From JAGMDK01 sp023128695 (GTDB lineage Bacteria > Planctomycetota > Phycisphaerae > UBA1845 > Fen-1342), in the NCBI GenBank assembly GCA_030628805.1, contig DAOVQG010000139.1:1-11452 (forward strand): a DNA stretch of 11,452 nucleotides, read 5' to 3'. The notes beneath the pieces were generated by a model. The model saw only the letters and a list, made by a program, of their open reading frames with translations, was not told where the DNA came from and did no database searches. Of the stretch, positions 1 through 5,380 are shown one piece after another. Numbering within the stretch: the first letter of the stretch is position 1; every line of letters begins with the position of its first letter. Made by a program: the position numbers and the translations under genes.

Positions 1-10
1 CCTGAGCCAT
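1..10 (-). CDS. Start of a divergent gene, cut by the window edge
   Basis: On the minus strand an ATG at 10-8 is preceded by the purine-rich stretch GGAAGGAA, which sits about six bases upstream and makes a convincing Shine-Dalgarno sequence. Only three codons (Met-Ala-Gln) lie inside the window, so nothing can be said of the product. If real, the gene is divergent to ispD and the two share the space 11-241. The call rests only on the ribosome binding site and start codon. Confidence 0.35.
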
Positions 11-60
11 GGCGGTTTCCTTCCGTGGGATGGACGGCGGGGGTGAGCGTCAACATAGTG

Positions 61-123
61 GGTGGGGCGGGCCTCCGTGCCCGCCAGCACGGTCCGCTGG
101 CGGCCGCGGAGGGCCACCCCACC
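61..123. repeat. Imperfect inverted repeat (hairpin element) upstream of ispD
   Basis: Arms at 61-77 and 107-123 are reverse complements with two mismatches in 17 positions. Inside them a second pair, CCGCCAGC (81-88) and GCTGGCGG (96-103), gives a nested stem. The very GC-rich hairpin resembles dispersed intergenic REP-like elements of planctomycete genomes (recalled, not checked). It could act as a terminator or transcript-end structure, but it lies between two divergent starts, which argues for a mobile or REP-type element rather than a terminator. Confidence 0.6.
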
Positions 124-207
124 AGTTTACCCACTTTCCTGACACCCACCCACGGCGGCCCTTCTCCATGGTTAGCTAATCGTGCAATCTCTCAAACACT
201 GTAGTAG

Positions 208-235
208 TATAATATGCCGTTTGGAGCACAAGGAG
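208..235 (+). promoter_or_regulatory. Putative ispD -10 box and ribosome binding site
   Basis: A perfect TATAAT lies at 208-213, about 29 bases before the ispD start, in a locally AT-rich stretch (180-215) of an otherwise GC-rich region. No good -35 hexamer is seen at the usual 16-18 base distance; TGCAAT at 183-188 is the nearest and is 19 bases away. The ribosome binding site AAGGAG is at 230-235, six bases before the ATG at 242, and fixes that start over an upstream in-frame ATG at 182. Confidence 0.5.
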
Positions 236-241
236 AATAGC

Positions 242-976
242 ATGGCCAAAGTGGCGGTGATCATCCCGGCGGCCGGGGCGGGGAAGCGGTTTGGCGGAGA
301 TGTTAAGAAGCCCTTTGCCCAACTCGACAATCGGCCGATCTTTATCCGCGCGATTGAGCTGTTCCTCAATCGCCCGGATGTCTGTCAGACCATCCTCACC
401 GTGGCCCCCGGCGACTACGACGTGGTCAAGGAGAAGTACGCCGCCAACATCATGTTTATGGGCATTAAGCTGGTCAAGGGCGGCGACGAACGGTTCATTT
501 CTGTTCGCCTGGCCTTGGAACACGTGGATGACGCGGCTGAGCTCATCTGTGTCCATGACGCCGTCCGCCCCTGCGTGCTCGAAAGCTGGATCGACCACGT
601 CTTTGCGGAAGCGAGCAAAAGCTCGGCCGCGATCCTCGCCGCCCCGCTCTCGGGCACGATCAAGCGGGTGGCCGGCTCGGGCGTGATTGATGAAACCGTG
701 TCGCGGAAGGGGCTCTACGAAGCGCAGACGCCGCAGGTGTTTCGCAGGGACCTGCTCATCCAGGCCTACGCCGACCTGCCGGACGATTACCAGCCCACCG
801 ACGACGCCCAGGTGGTCGAGCGCGCGGGGCACGGCGTGACGGTCGTTCCGTCCGATCATCGCAACATCAAGATCACCACGTCGGGCGACATGTCGCTGGC
901 GAGCGCGCTGCTCAAGCAAATGAGCAAGAAGCCGAAGGGCAAAGCGCTGGGTGCCTTCGAGGAAGCCCAGTGGTAA
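242..976 (+). CDS. ispD: 2-C-methyl-D-erythritol 4-phosphate cytidylyltransferase
   Basis: The 244-residue cytosolic enzyme transfers CMP from CTP to 2-C-methyl-D-erythritol 4-phosphate, the third step of the MEP (non-mevalonate) isoprenoid pathway. Seen in the sequence: the N-terminal nucleotide-binding signature PAAGAGKRFGG (9-19) followed by K23, VHDAVRP (104-110), EAQTPQVF (160-167), TDDA (186-189) and NIKITT (208-213), all in family order. The length is slightly above the usual ~230 because of a Lys-rich tail (about 225-244). The usual PKxY/F element reads KKPF. The start at 242 was chosen for AAGGAG six bases upstream and because the IspD fold begins at AKVAVIIPAAG; the in-frame ATG at 182 would add 20 residues that do not fit. 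No other MEP pathway gene is adjacent, so the gene appears monocistronic here. Confidence 0.95.
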   Translation: MAKVAVIIPAAGAGKRFGGDVKKPFAQLDNRPIFIRAIELFLNRPDVCQTILTVAPGDYDVVKEKYAANIMFMGIKLVKGGDERFISVRLALEHVDDAAELICVHDAVRPCVLESWIDHVFAEASKSSAAILAAPLSGTIKRVAGSGVIDETVSRKGLYEAQTPQVFRRDLLIQAYADLPDDYQPTDDAQVVERAGHGVTVVPSDHRNIKITTSGDMSLASALLKQMSKKPKGKALGAFEEAQW

Positions 977-982
977 TTGGGG

Positions 983-1033
983 TTGCAATCTGCTAAAATC
1001 TTATACTGGAGGATTAGTGTGGCTCGCGTCTGA
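983..1033 (+). other. Orphan promoter-like stretch, SD and 4-codon start fragment
   Basis: Just after ispD an AT-rich stretch holds TTGCAA (983-988), TAAAAT (994-999) and TATACT (1002-1007). A perfect GGAGG follows (1008-1012), then a GTG at 1019 with six-base spacing. The reading frame is GTG GCT CGC GTC TGA (1019-1033) and stops only four bases before an inverted-repeat element at 1037. It looks like the front end of a gene whose body has been lost, though chance cannot be excluded in so short a stretch. The spacing of TTGCAA to TATACT (13 bases) is not a standard sigma-70 spacing. Confidence 0.35.
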
Positions 1034-1036
1034 AAA

Positions 1037-1159
1037 CTAGGCTCTGTCTCAAATGTAGCGTCCGGGCTCTGTCCCGGACGTGGGATGCGGGAAACCGCTC
1101 ACCTACGACTACGCCCGGGACGGAGCCCGGACGCTACATTACTTTTGCGACAGAGTCTA
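1037..1159. mobile_element. MITE-like 123-bp inverted-repeat element
   Basis: The ends are near-perfect inverted repeats. The left end TAGGCTCTGTC (1038-1048) matches the complement of the right end GACAGAGTCTA (1149-1159) with one mismatch. The match continues through the shared block TGTAGCGTCCGGGCTC and the following TCCCGG, leaving a central loop of about 30 bases around 1083-1112. CTA occurs at both outer edges (1037-1039 and 1157-1159) and may be a 3-base target duplication or part of the repeat. There is no coding capacity, so any movement would need a transposase supplied elsewhere. It could equally be a large REP-type hairpin. Confidence 0.65.
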
Positions 1160-1247
1160 ACGTGAGCCGCTTGCGGGTTGGAATAGGACGGCGTTGGTCC
1201 ATACTATTGCTTGGCGGCCCTGAATGCGATTCGGTTGGTTGTCGCCG

Positions 1248-2159
1248 ATGAACGAGAAGTGCGTGGGGCGAATGGGATATGGCCTACTCGTGGTGGTCGT
1301 GTTCACGGCGGTCGGCTGTGAATACCCGCTATCCGCGTCACAGGGGGCCACGTTGCAACCGACTTCCGCCGCCGTTGTTCCCCGAGACGACGCGTCTGCG
1401 CTCAGCGCTGACAATCCGCTCAAACTAGTGGTCGCCGAGGCGCCGGAGTTGACCGCGGCATCAAGCGGCACCCAATTGAATGTGGTGCTAACCGTCTTGA
1501 AGGTACAGGTCCCACGGGCGGAGCGCGAACACGCCGACTCGCTCTGGAACCACCTCCGGGAGGATTTGTTTGACAGCGGCACCGCCTTACGGCTCCAGCG
1601 GAACGGCGTGCGGGTGGGGGTTGGAAACGCTCAGTGGTGGGAGGCCGTGCGCGGCACGCTGAACGCGATTACCGGCATCCAGTCAATATCGACTCTGCCG
1701 ATGCGCCTCCCGCCCAACTACCCCCTGGCCGTGGAGCTGGACACCGCCCCGCGGGAGCAAACGCTTTTTTATATGGCCGAGGACGGGATTCTGACGGGCG
1801 AGACCTGGCCGCAGAGCCGCAACGTGCTGCGGATGAGTTACGAGCTGGATCTCGAGCACCCGGAGCGGATTCGGCTGATGGTGGTCCCGGAGGTGCGTCA
1901 GAAACTGAACGGCTGGCGCTGGGTGAAGAGTGTGAACGGGCTCACGCAACTGCCCAATTACGGCGGACGTGCGTTCGGCGTGGCCGGCTTCCTCGTCGAT
2001 CTTGAGCCGGGGGAGTTCCTGCTGATAGCACCGGGTGAGCAGTCGAAGGTATTCGGACTGGTTGGCAATGCCTTCCTGGTCTGTGAAGAGGATGGCCGCC
2101 GCTACGACTCCTATGTCTTTCTACGTGCGGATGTGAATCATGTCGTCCAAGGCAACTGA
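1248..2159 (+). CDS. Predicted lipoprotein of unknown function
   Basis: I do not recognise this 303-residue protein. The N-terminus has a short charged region (MNEKCVGR), a hydrophobic core (LLVVVVFTAV) and a cysteine at 24 in the context TAVGC. That is a lipobox-like type II signal, slightly weak because the -3 position is Ala rather than Leu. A low-complexity Ala/Ser linker (about 28-75) leads to a folded part with beta-rich segments (LNVVLTVLKVQV at 77-88, AVELDTA at 161-167, FLLIAPGEQSKVFGLVGNAFLV at 257-278). A helical stretch follows the first strand (about 91-108). No enzyme motif is visible. Start choice is open: in-frame ATGs at 1224, 1248 and 1272 all lack a good ribosome binding site, and 1248 gives the best signal peptide. 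The stop lies 20 bases inside the following kinase gene, so the two are probably co-translated. The protein may be a periplasmic partner of that regulatory gene; this is inference from the overlap alone. Confidence 0.75.
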   Translation: MNEKCVGRMGYGLLVVVVFTAVGCEYPLSASQGATLQPTSAAVVPRDDASALSADNPLKLVVAEAPELTAASSGTQLNVVLTVLKVQVPRAEREHADSLWNHLREDLFDSGTALRLQRNGVRVGVGNAQWWEAVRGTLNAITGIQSISTLPMRLPPNYPLAVELDTAPREQTLFYMAEDGILTGETWPQSRNVLRMSYELDLEHPERIRLMVVPEVRQKLNGWRWVKSVNGLTQLPNYGGRAFGVAGFLVDLEPGEFLLIAPGEQSKVFGLVGNAFLVCEEDGRRYDSYVFLRADVNHVVQGN

Positions 2160-3246
2160 GTCGTCCACCACCCCGGGACAGCTTGATCCCGGCTATCTGG
2201 AGAGCCTGTTCCAGGGAGCGGGCTTTGCCATCATTGCCTGTCGTCCGGACGGAGAAGTCGTGGCGGGTAATGTGGCCGCGGCCCGCTTGTTCAGGATCGG
2301 GCCCGGCGCCCTGGGCGGCCCGGTCAGCGCTCTCTTTCCCGAGCGTGATCGGGAAGCGGTTGAACAGTTGCTCGAAACGGTGCGGACCACGCTCGAAATT
2401 CTCGAGTTCCAGACCCGCCTCGGGGGGAGCGAAGCCGAGCCGCTCGAGTATGCCGTCTGGTTCACACCGGTGCTGGAACCCGACGGGACCCTGCGGGGCT
2501 TCTCGCTCTGGTTCCGTGACATCACCGCGCGGTTGCAACTCCAACGCACGGTGGACAAGCGTGACCGGCTGGCTTCCCTCGGGTCGCTCTCGGGCGCCGT
2601 CGCACATCATTACAACAATCTTCTGTGCTGCATTGCCACCAGCGTCGAATACGCCATCAACATGAACACCTTGTCGGCGATGCGGCGGGCGTCGCAGCGG
2701 ACGGCGGACGCCGTCGGGCGGGCCGCGCATATCACGCGACAACTGCTGGCTTTTGCGCAAGCCGACCATCAGGCGAGTGATCTGGCCGACCTGACCGAGG
2801 TAGTCCTGCACTATCTCGATGAGAACGAGGAGCGGCTGGCCCAGCGGCATATCAAGCTACAACTGGACTGGCAAGTCGTGCCCACCATCCCTGTTCGCCG
2901 CGACCAGCTCTGGGTCATCCTCAACAACCTCGTCGACAACGCCGTTGAGGCCATGCCCAGCGGGGGGACGCTGAGCATCACGCTGGGTCGGCGGGACGAG
3001 GACAGTATCATCCTGTCGATCGCGGACACGGGCGCGGGGCTCGCGCCGGAGCACCTGGTGCATCTGTTCGAGCCGTTCTTCACCACCAAGGGCGAACTGG
3101 GCAGCGGCCCCGGGAGCAACGCGGGCATGGGGTTGGCCGTGGCGCACGGGCTGGTGGGTGAGATACACGGCACAATCACCGGCTCCAACGTCCCCGGCCA
3201 CGGCGCCCGGTTCGATATCATCCTCCCGATAGAACAACATCCTTGA
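2140..3246 (+). CDS. Cytosolic PAS-domain sensor histidine kinase
   Basis: The 368-residue protein is a two-component sensor kinase, which autophosphorylates on histidine and passes the phosphate to a response regulator. An N-terminal PAS domain covers about 17-130 (DPGYLESLFQGAGFAIIACR onward, ending in the typical WFRDITARLQLQ). The dimerisation/phosphoacceptor region follows with the H-box at 150-162 (H156). The HATPase_c domain has an N-box NNLVDNAVEAM (262-272), G1 DTGAG (296-300), F-box FEPFFTTK (310-317) and G2 GMGLAVAHG (329-337). No membrane segment or signal peptide is seen, so it should sense a cytosolic or partner-borne signal. The H-box is odd: AHHYNN instead of AH[ED]xNN, so the acidic residue after the phosphoacceptor is a second histidine (H157). 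No response regulator is encoded nearby. The start at 2140 overlaps the lipoprotein gene by 20 bases; the next internal Met (175) would remove the PAS domain and the H-box. Confidence 0.92.
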   Translation: MSSKATESSTTPGQLDPGYLESLFQGAGFAIIACRPDGEVVAGNVAAARLFRIGPGALGGPVSALFPERDREAVEQLLETVRTTLEILEFQTRLGGSEAEPLEYAVWFTPVLEPDGTLRGFSLWFRDITARLQLQRTVDKRDRLASLGSLSGAVAHHYNNLLCCIATSVEYAINMNTLSAMRRASQRTADAVGRAAHITRQLLAFAQADHQASDLADLTEVVLHYLDENEERLAQRHIKLQLDWQVVPTIPVRRDQLWVILNNLVDNAVEAMPSGGTLSITLGRRDEDSIILSIADTGAGLAPEHLVHLFEPFFTTKGELGSGPGSNAGMGLAVAHGLVGEIHGTITGSNVPGHGARFDIILPIEQHP

Positions 3247-3288
3247 ATGACGCGGCCGACCGAATTAACCGTCTGTCACGCATCGCTT

Positions 3289-3316
3289 GATGGGTGGCAC
3301 GGCCGTGCCACCCATC
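3289..3316. terminator. Perfect 28-base palindrome between convergent genes
   Basis: GATGGGTGGCACGG (3289-3302) is followed directly by its exact reverse complement to 3316, giving a 14-bp stem with no spacer. It lies 42 bases after the kinase stop and 29 bases before the stop of the convergent toxin gene. That is where a bidirectional terminator would be expected. There is no T-run on either side, so classical intrinsic termination is not assured. The same GGGTGGCAC core recurs as dispersed palindromes in planctomycete genomes (from memory), so it may also be a REP-like element. Confidence 0.55.
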
Positions 3317-3345
3317 GCTCGTACTCGGCCGCCAAGACTGTCTTG

Positions 3346-3606
3346 TCATCGGTATGCCTCGCGGCGGTGGACGATCTTCTCCACGGAAACCATGTGTCGC
3401 TCTTCGCCAATCCGGTAAAGCACGCGATAATCGCCCACGCGGAAACGGTAATAATCAGAGAGAGGACCGGACAACCGTGTGATGTTTGGATGACGTCGGG
3501 GCTCTGTTTTGAGTATGTTGAAGCAACGGTCTAGCTTGCGCTGGAGGGAGCCGGCCGCGTCCTCGAAGAACTGCTTGGTCTTGGAGCTTAGTACTACTTC
3601 ATACAT
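3346..3606 (-). CDS. RelE/ParE-superfamily toxin
   Basis: The 86-residue protein has the size and sequence pattern of the RelE/ParE fold. It begins with a strand (MYEVVLSSKTKQFF), then a helical pair (about 12-34), then the hallmark strands YRFRVGDYRVLYRI (53-66) and VSVEKIVHRREAYR (73-86). The basic residues R54, R56, R61, R81 and R82 and the aromatic Y85 match the usual active-surface pattern. RelE members cut mRNA in the ribosome while ParE members poison gyrase, and the sequence alone does not settle which applies here. The GDYRVLYRI core followed by an H-R-x-E-x-Y-R end points to the RelE/StbE side. The start overlaps the end of the antitoxin gene by 8 bases, so the pair is translationally coupled with the antitoxin first. 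Confidence 0.88.
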   Translation of the reverse strand: MYEVVLSSKTKQFFEDAAGSLQRKLDRCFNILKTEPRRHPNITRLSGPLSDYYRFRVGDYRVLYRIGEERHMVSVEKIVHRREAYR

Positions 3607-3841
3607 CGGTTTTGTATTTGCGTCGCAGTTTTTCCACCGGCGTTCCCTGACCCGCGGCGATTTCCTTCCTGGCTTCTTCCAGATCCCGCGACAATCCAGG
3701 GATTCTCAGTAGTTCTTCAGTAGCCTCCTTGCTGGCCCGTTCTTTCAGGTATCTCAGGAATTCGACGGCGACCTTAAGTTGCTCGGACGGCAGCCCATCC
3801 AGGGTTTCCTTGGCCGCTTTACGTTGCTCGGCGGTGTTCAT
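3599..3841 (-). CDS. Antitoxin of the RelE-like toxin pair
   Basis: The 80-residue, charge-rich, mostly helical protein is encoded directly upstream of a RelE-like toxin and overlaps it by 8 bases, the classic antitoxin position. Residues 17-32 (LPSEQLKVAVEFLRYL) form an amphipathic helix of the kind seen in short antitoxins where a leading segment is followed by EATEELL (39-45). The rest (LSRDLEEARKEIAAGQG, PVEKLRRKY) is the likely toxin-wrapping tail. I see no clear ribbon-helix-helix or AbrB DNA-binding motif, so its DNA-binding mode is not evident. An AAGGAGA ribosome binding site lies upstream on the minus strand (about 3851-3857). The promoter should be in 3860-3903, where TTGCAT (minus strand) is a weak -35 candidate. 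Autoregulation is expected from the family, not shown. Confidence 0.82.
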   Translation of the reverse strand: MNTAEQRKAAKETLDGLPSEQLKVAVEFLRYLKERASKEATEELLRIPGLSRDLEEARKEIAAGQGTPVEKLRRKYKTDV

Positions 3842-3903
3842 CGTCCTGTCTCTCCTTGTGTTGCCATGCTAGTCAATTAGTAAGAGTTCAGCCGTATGCA
3901 ATA

Positions 3904-4074
3904 AGCTTTCAGCTATCAGCTATCAGCTTTCAGCGGTCAGCCATTTGCGCTGTTCGGCGAGCAGGTGCCTAACAGCAGTCATGTTATCGCGTTGCTCTCA
4001 ATAACACGTTATTTTGACATTCGGTCGCTATCTGCTCGACTTTCGGCTGATCGCTGATTGCTGACCGCTGAATG
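3904..4074. repeat. AGCTTTCAGC-type short repeats forming an inverted pair
   Basis: The left block (3904-3942) is built of short units (AGCTTTCAGC, TATCAGC repeated, then AGCTTTCAGCGGTCAGC). The right block (about 4042-4074) is the inverse: GCTGACCGCTGAATGCT pairs with AGCTTTCAGCGGTCAGC at 16 of 17 positions. The roughly 100 bases between are AT-richer and non-coding. Minus-strand frames through the block read junk of the SIQRSAISDQ type. Similar CAGCTATCAGC strings are common intergenic low-complexity repeats in several phyla. No gene is supported between 3842 and 4338; this element and the next fill most of that space. Confidence 0.6.
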
Positions 4075-4164
4075 CTTACGTCAATTATATAAACCTCGTC
4101 AAAGGTATCCATCTGAGCCTCTTGACATAATGACCGTACGCGATCATGCGATACGCAGGAGAAC

Positions 4165-4304
4165 GGGAGGGCGAAGCTCCCACGGGAGGGCGAAGCTCCC
4201 GCTGAGCCAGGCTCGGCAATGTGTGCCACTGCTCTTGAGCAGTGTTTAGCTTGACGGGGTGGACCGAGATTATTCAGAAACACTGCTCAAGAGCAGTGGC
4301 ACAC
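4165..4304. repeat. Compound hairpin repeat, copy 1
   Basis: Two tandem short hairpins of the form GGGAGGGCGAAGCTCCC stand at 4165-4181 and 4184-4200. They are followed by a GAGCC/GGCTC stem and then a perfect 24-base inverted repeat with arms 4221-4244 and 4281-4304 (starting GTGTGCCACTGCTC). Each arm is itself nearly self-complementary (CACTGCTC TT GAGCAGTG), so the element can fold as one long stem or as two small hairpins. The loop is 36 bases. A second copy in the same orientation is at 11331-11452. It lies 35 bases beyond the stop of the minus-strand membrane-protein pair and could end that transcript. Type and mobility are unproven. Confidence 0.75.
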
Positions 4305-4338
4305 CAACCCGTCAATTGAATTGTGGCAGAACACTAGT

Positions 4339-4593
4339 TTAGAGGAACTGCCGCGCGGCCAGGTGCAGCAGGTAGAACGCCAGCGCGATCAGCGTCATCC
4401 CGACCACGATGTTGACGAAGGTGATCGCCGTGGCACGGGCCATGCGGTGCATGCTGTGAACGCGGGTGGCACGATAGACGGTCGCCACGCACGCCACTAG
4501 CGGCAGCAGCATCCACAGCCGCGCGCCGGCCGGCAGGTCGAGCGGGTGGATGAACGGCCACCCCAGGAGCAGCAGGGCGGGCAGCATCGTCAT
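4339..4593 (-). CDS. Small membrane protein, three predicted helices
   Basis: This is an 84-residue hydrophobic protein without a recognisable family. Hydrophobic segments lie at about 2-13 (MLPALLLLGWPF), 26-40 (LWMLLPLVACVATVY) and 57-77 (ITFVNIVVGMTLIALAFYLLH). A basic loop (RATRVHSMHRMAR, 41-53) separates the last two and would favour the cytoplasmic side. The start was placed at 4593 because the ATG overlaps the upstream stop as ATGA and has AGGAGAG eleven bases upstream; a longer open frame extends back to 4800 but only as a shadow of the upstream gene. The four-base overlap makes it very probably co-translated with the larger membrane protein upstream, and the two may act together. No catalytic motif is visible. 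Confidence 0.75.
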   Translation of the reverse strand: MTMLPALLLLGWPFIHPLDLPAGARLWMLLPLVACVATVYRATRVHSMHRMARATAITFVNIVVGMTLIALAFYLLHLAARQFL

Positions 4594-5123
4594 GAGCTGC
4601 TCTCCTGCTTGGGCGTGCTGCTGGCCGCCGCGGGCTCGGGCTCCAGTTCGCGATGGAACGTCGGCAGCCCCCCGGTTTGGGCGCGCGAGATCGCGTCGAG
4701 GATCGCCAGGAGGTTGAGCAGCCCGGCCGTGGCCAGGTAAATTTGGGCCATGTCGGACTCGGGGTAGTACGCGACGTACTGGGAGCGCCGCGTGACCCAT
4801 TGTTTGTGTTCTTCACTTTGCTGGCCGTGCGTCGGTTGCGGAGGGATGGAATCGAAATTCAACTCCGCGAGGATGCCTTGCTCGATCTTTTGGCTGATGA
4901 GATAGCCGGGCACTGTGTAGCCACCGACACCCAGCTCGGCCAGGAACAGCCACTTGTTGGTCCGCGGGTTGACGGAATTGACCACGCCCCCCACGGCCAG
5001 CCCGGTCAGGTATGGGAAGCTGATCGCCACGAAGAAAACGAGCGCGAGCCGGCGATGTCCGAGCATAAAGTGCCCGGCCCCCGGCAGAATCCAGGTTAGC
5101 AACCCGGCTTGGATCGATTTCAT
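4590..5123 (-). CDS. Membrane protein with TM2-like N-terminal hairpin
   Basis: The 177-residue predicted inner-membrane protein begins KSIQAGLLTWILPGAGHFMLGHRR (2-25, split by PGAGH). That is the helix, Pro-Gly turn and small-residue motif shared by TM2-type and related planctomycete DUF proteins (possibly DUF6677, from memory). Hydrophobic stretches lie at about 5-21, 26-48, 57-75 and 125-146. The loop 76-124 is polar (QKIEQG, PPQPTHGQQSEEHKQ). The tail after 150 is Pro/Ser/Glu-rich and probably disordered. The function is unknown. Start 5123 was chosen because the family-like sequence starts with Met-Lys there; no good ribosome binding site precedes it. An upstream in-frame ATG at 5201 would add 26 residues, so the start is uncertain. 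Its stop overlaps the start of the next small membrane protein. Confidence 0.8.
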   Translation of the reverse strand: MKSIQAGLLTWILPGAGHFMLGHRRLALVFFVAISFPYLTGLAVGGVVNSVNPRTNKWLFLAELGVGGYTVPGYLISQKIEQGILAELNFDSIPPQPTHGQQSEEHKQWVTRRSQYVAYYPESDMAQIYLATAGLLNLLAILDAISRAQTGGLPTFHRELEPEPAAASSTPKQESSS

Positions 5124-5243
5124 GGTCGTGTCTTTGCTATCTGTCGGCACGTTGATCACTCCAGGCACGGAATAGTCGAGCAGTATAGGAGTCCCAGGCA
5201 TTACTCGCAACGCCGAGAACAAAGGCGGCAAGGGGGGGCGGAA

Positions 5244-5297
5244 GGGTTCAGGGTTCAGGATTCAGGGTTGAACCGCCAAGGCGCCAAGAGCGCCAAG
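5244..5297. repeat. Short direct repeats (GGTTCAGG and CGCCAAG units)
   Basis: Positions 5244-5270 are units of GGGTTCAGG with small changes. Positions 5274-5297 hold CGCCAAG three times (5274, 5282, 5291). Both are low-complexity strings commonly found between bacterial genes of several phyla (recalled). They lie in the 257-base gap between two minus-strand genes and have no coding sense. Confidence 0.6.
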
Positions 5298-5317
5298 GTG
5301 GCCGAGGGTTCGGGATT

Positions 5318-5376
5318 GTAGGGTGCGTTTTAACGCACCGTCGTCGTCATAGATGGTGCGTCAAGACGCACCCTAC
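5318..5376. repeat. GTAGGGTGCG inverted repeat
   Basis: Arms at 5318-5339 (GTAGGGTGCGTTTTAACGCA..) and 5355-5376 are reverse complements with two mismatches in 22. Each arm also contains GGTGCGT-TT-ACGCACC-like self-complementarity. GTAGGGTGCGTC..GACGCACC repeats are widely scattered in bacteria from several phyla (recalled), so this is an element of a broadly spread family. It ends 5 bases from the stop codon of the gene at 5381-5902 and could end its transcript. Confidence 0.7.
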
Positions 5377-5380
5377 GAGG

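Noticed and set aside
9..180. Plus-strand frame starting ATG at 9 (MAVSFRGMDGGG)
   Set aside because: It runs through the hairpin at 61-123, has no ribosome binding site and no recognisable sequence; the minus-strand start with GGAAGGAA is better.
176..988. 270-codon ORF antisense to ispD
   Set aside because: It mirrors the ispD codon pattern on the other strand, is Arg/His-rich and has no family motif; the plus-strand IspD match is decisive.
1942..2850. 302-codon ORF antisense to the lipoprotein and kinase genes
   Set aside because: GC-rich shadow frame rich in Arg, Gly and Pro with no domain; the kinase motifs lie on the plus strand.
3247..3534. 95-codon plus-strand ORF after the kinase gene
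   Set aside because: It crosses the palindrome and lies antisense to the RelE-like toxin, with no ribosome binding site.
3984..4283. 99-codon minus-strand ORF starting MFLNNLGPPRQ
   Set aside because: It runs through two repeat elements; its residues (GSAGASPSRGS, SIQRSAISDQ) are translations of those repeats, and no ribosome binding site is seen.
4334..4816. 160-codon minus-strand ORF and the upstream extension of the 84-residue membrane protein to 4800
   Set aside because: The sequence is Arg/Ala/Pro-rich and overlaps the TM2-like gene in another frame; the coupled ATG at 4593 with AGGAGAG explains the real gene.
5274..5297. CGCCAAG repeats as a CRISPR remnant
   Set aside because: Units are 7 bases with 1-2 base gaps, not 25-40 base repeats with unique spacers, and no cas gene is near.
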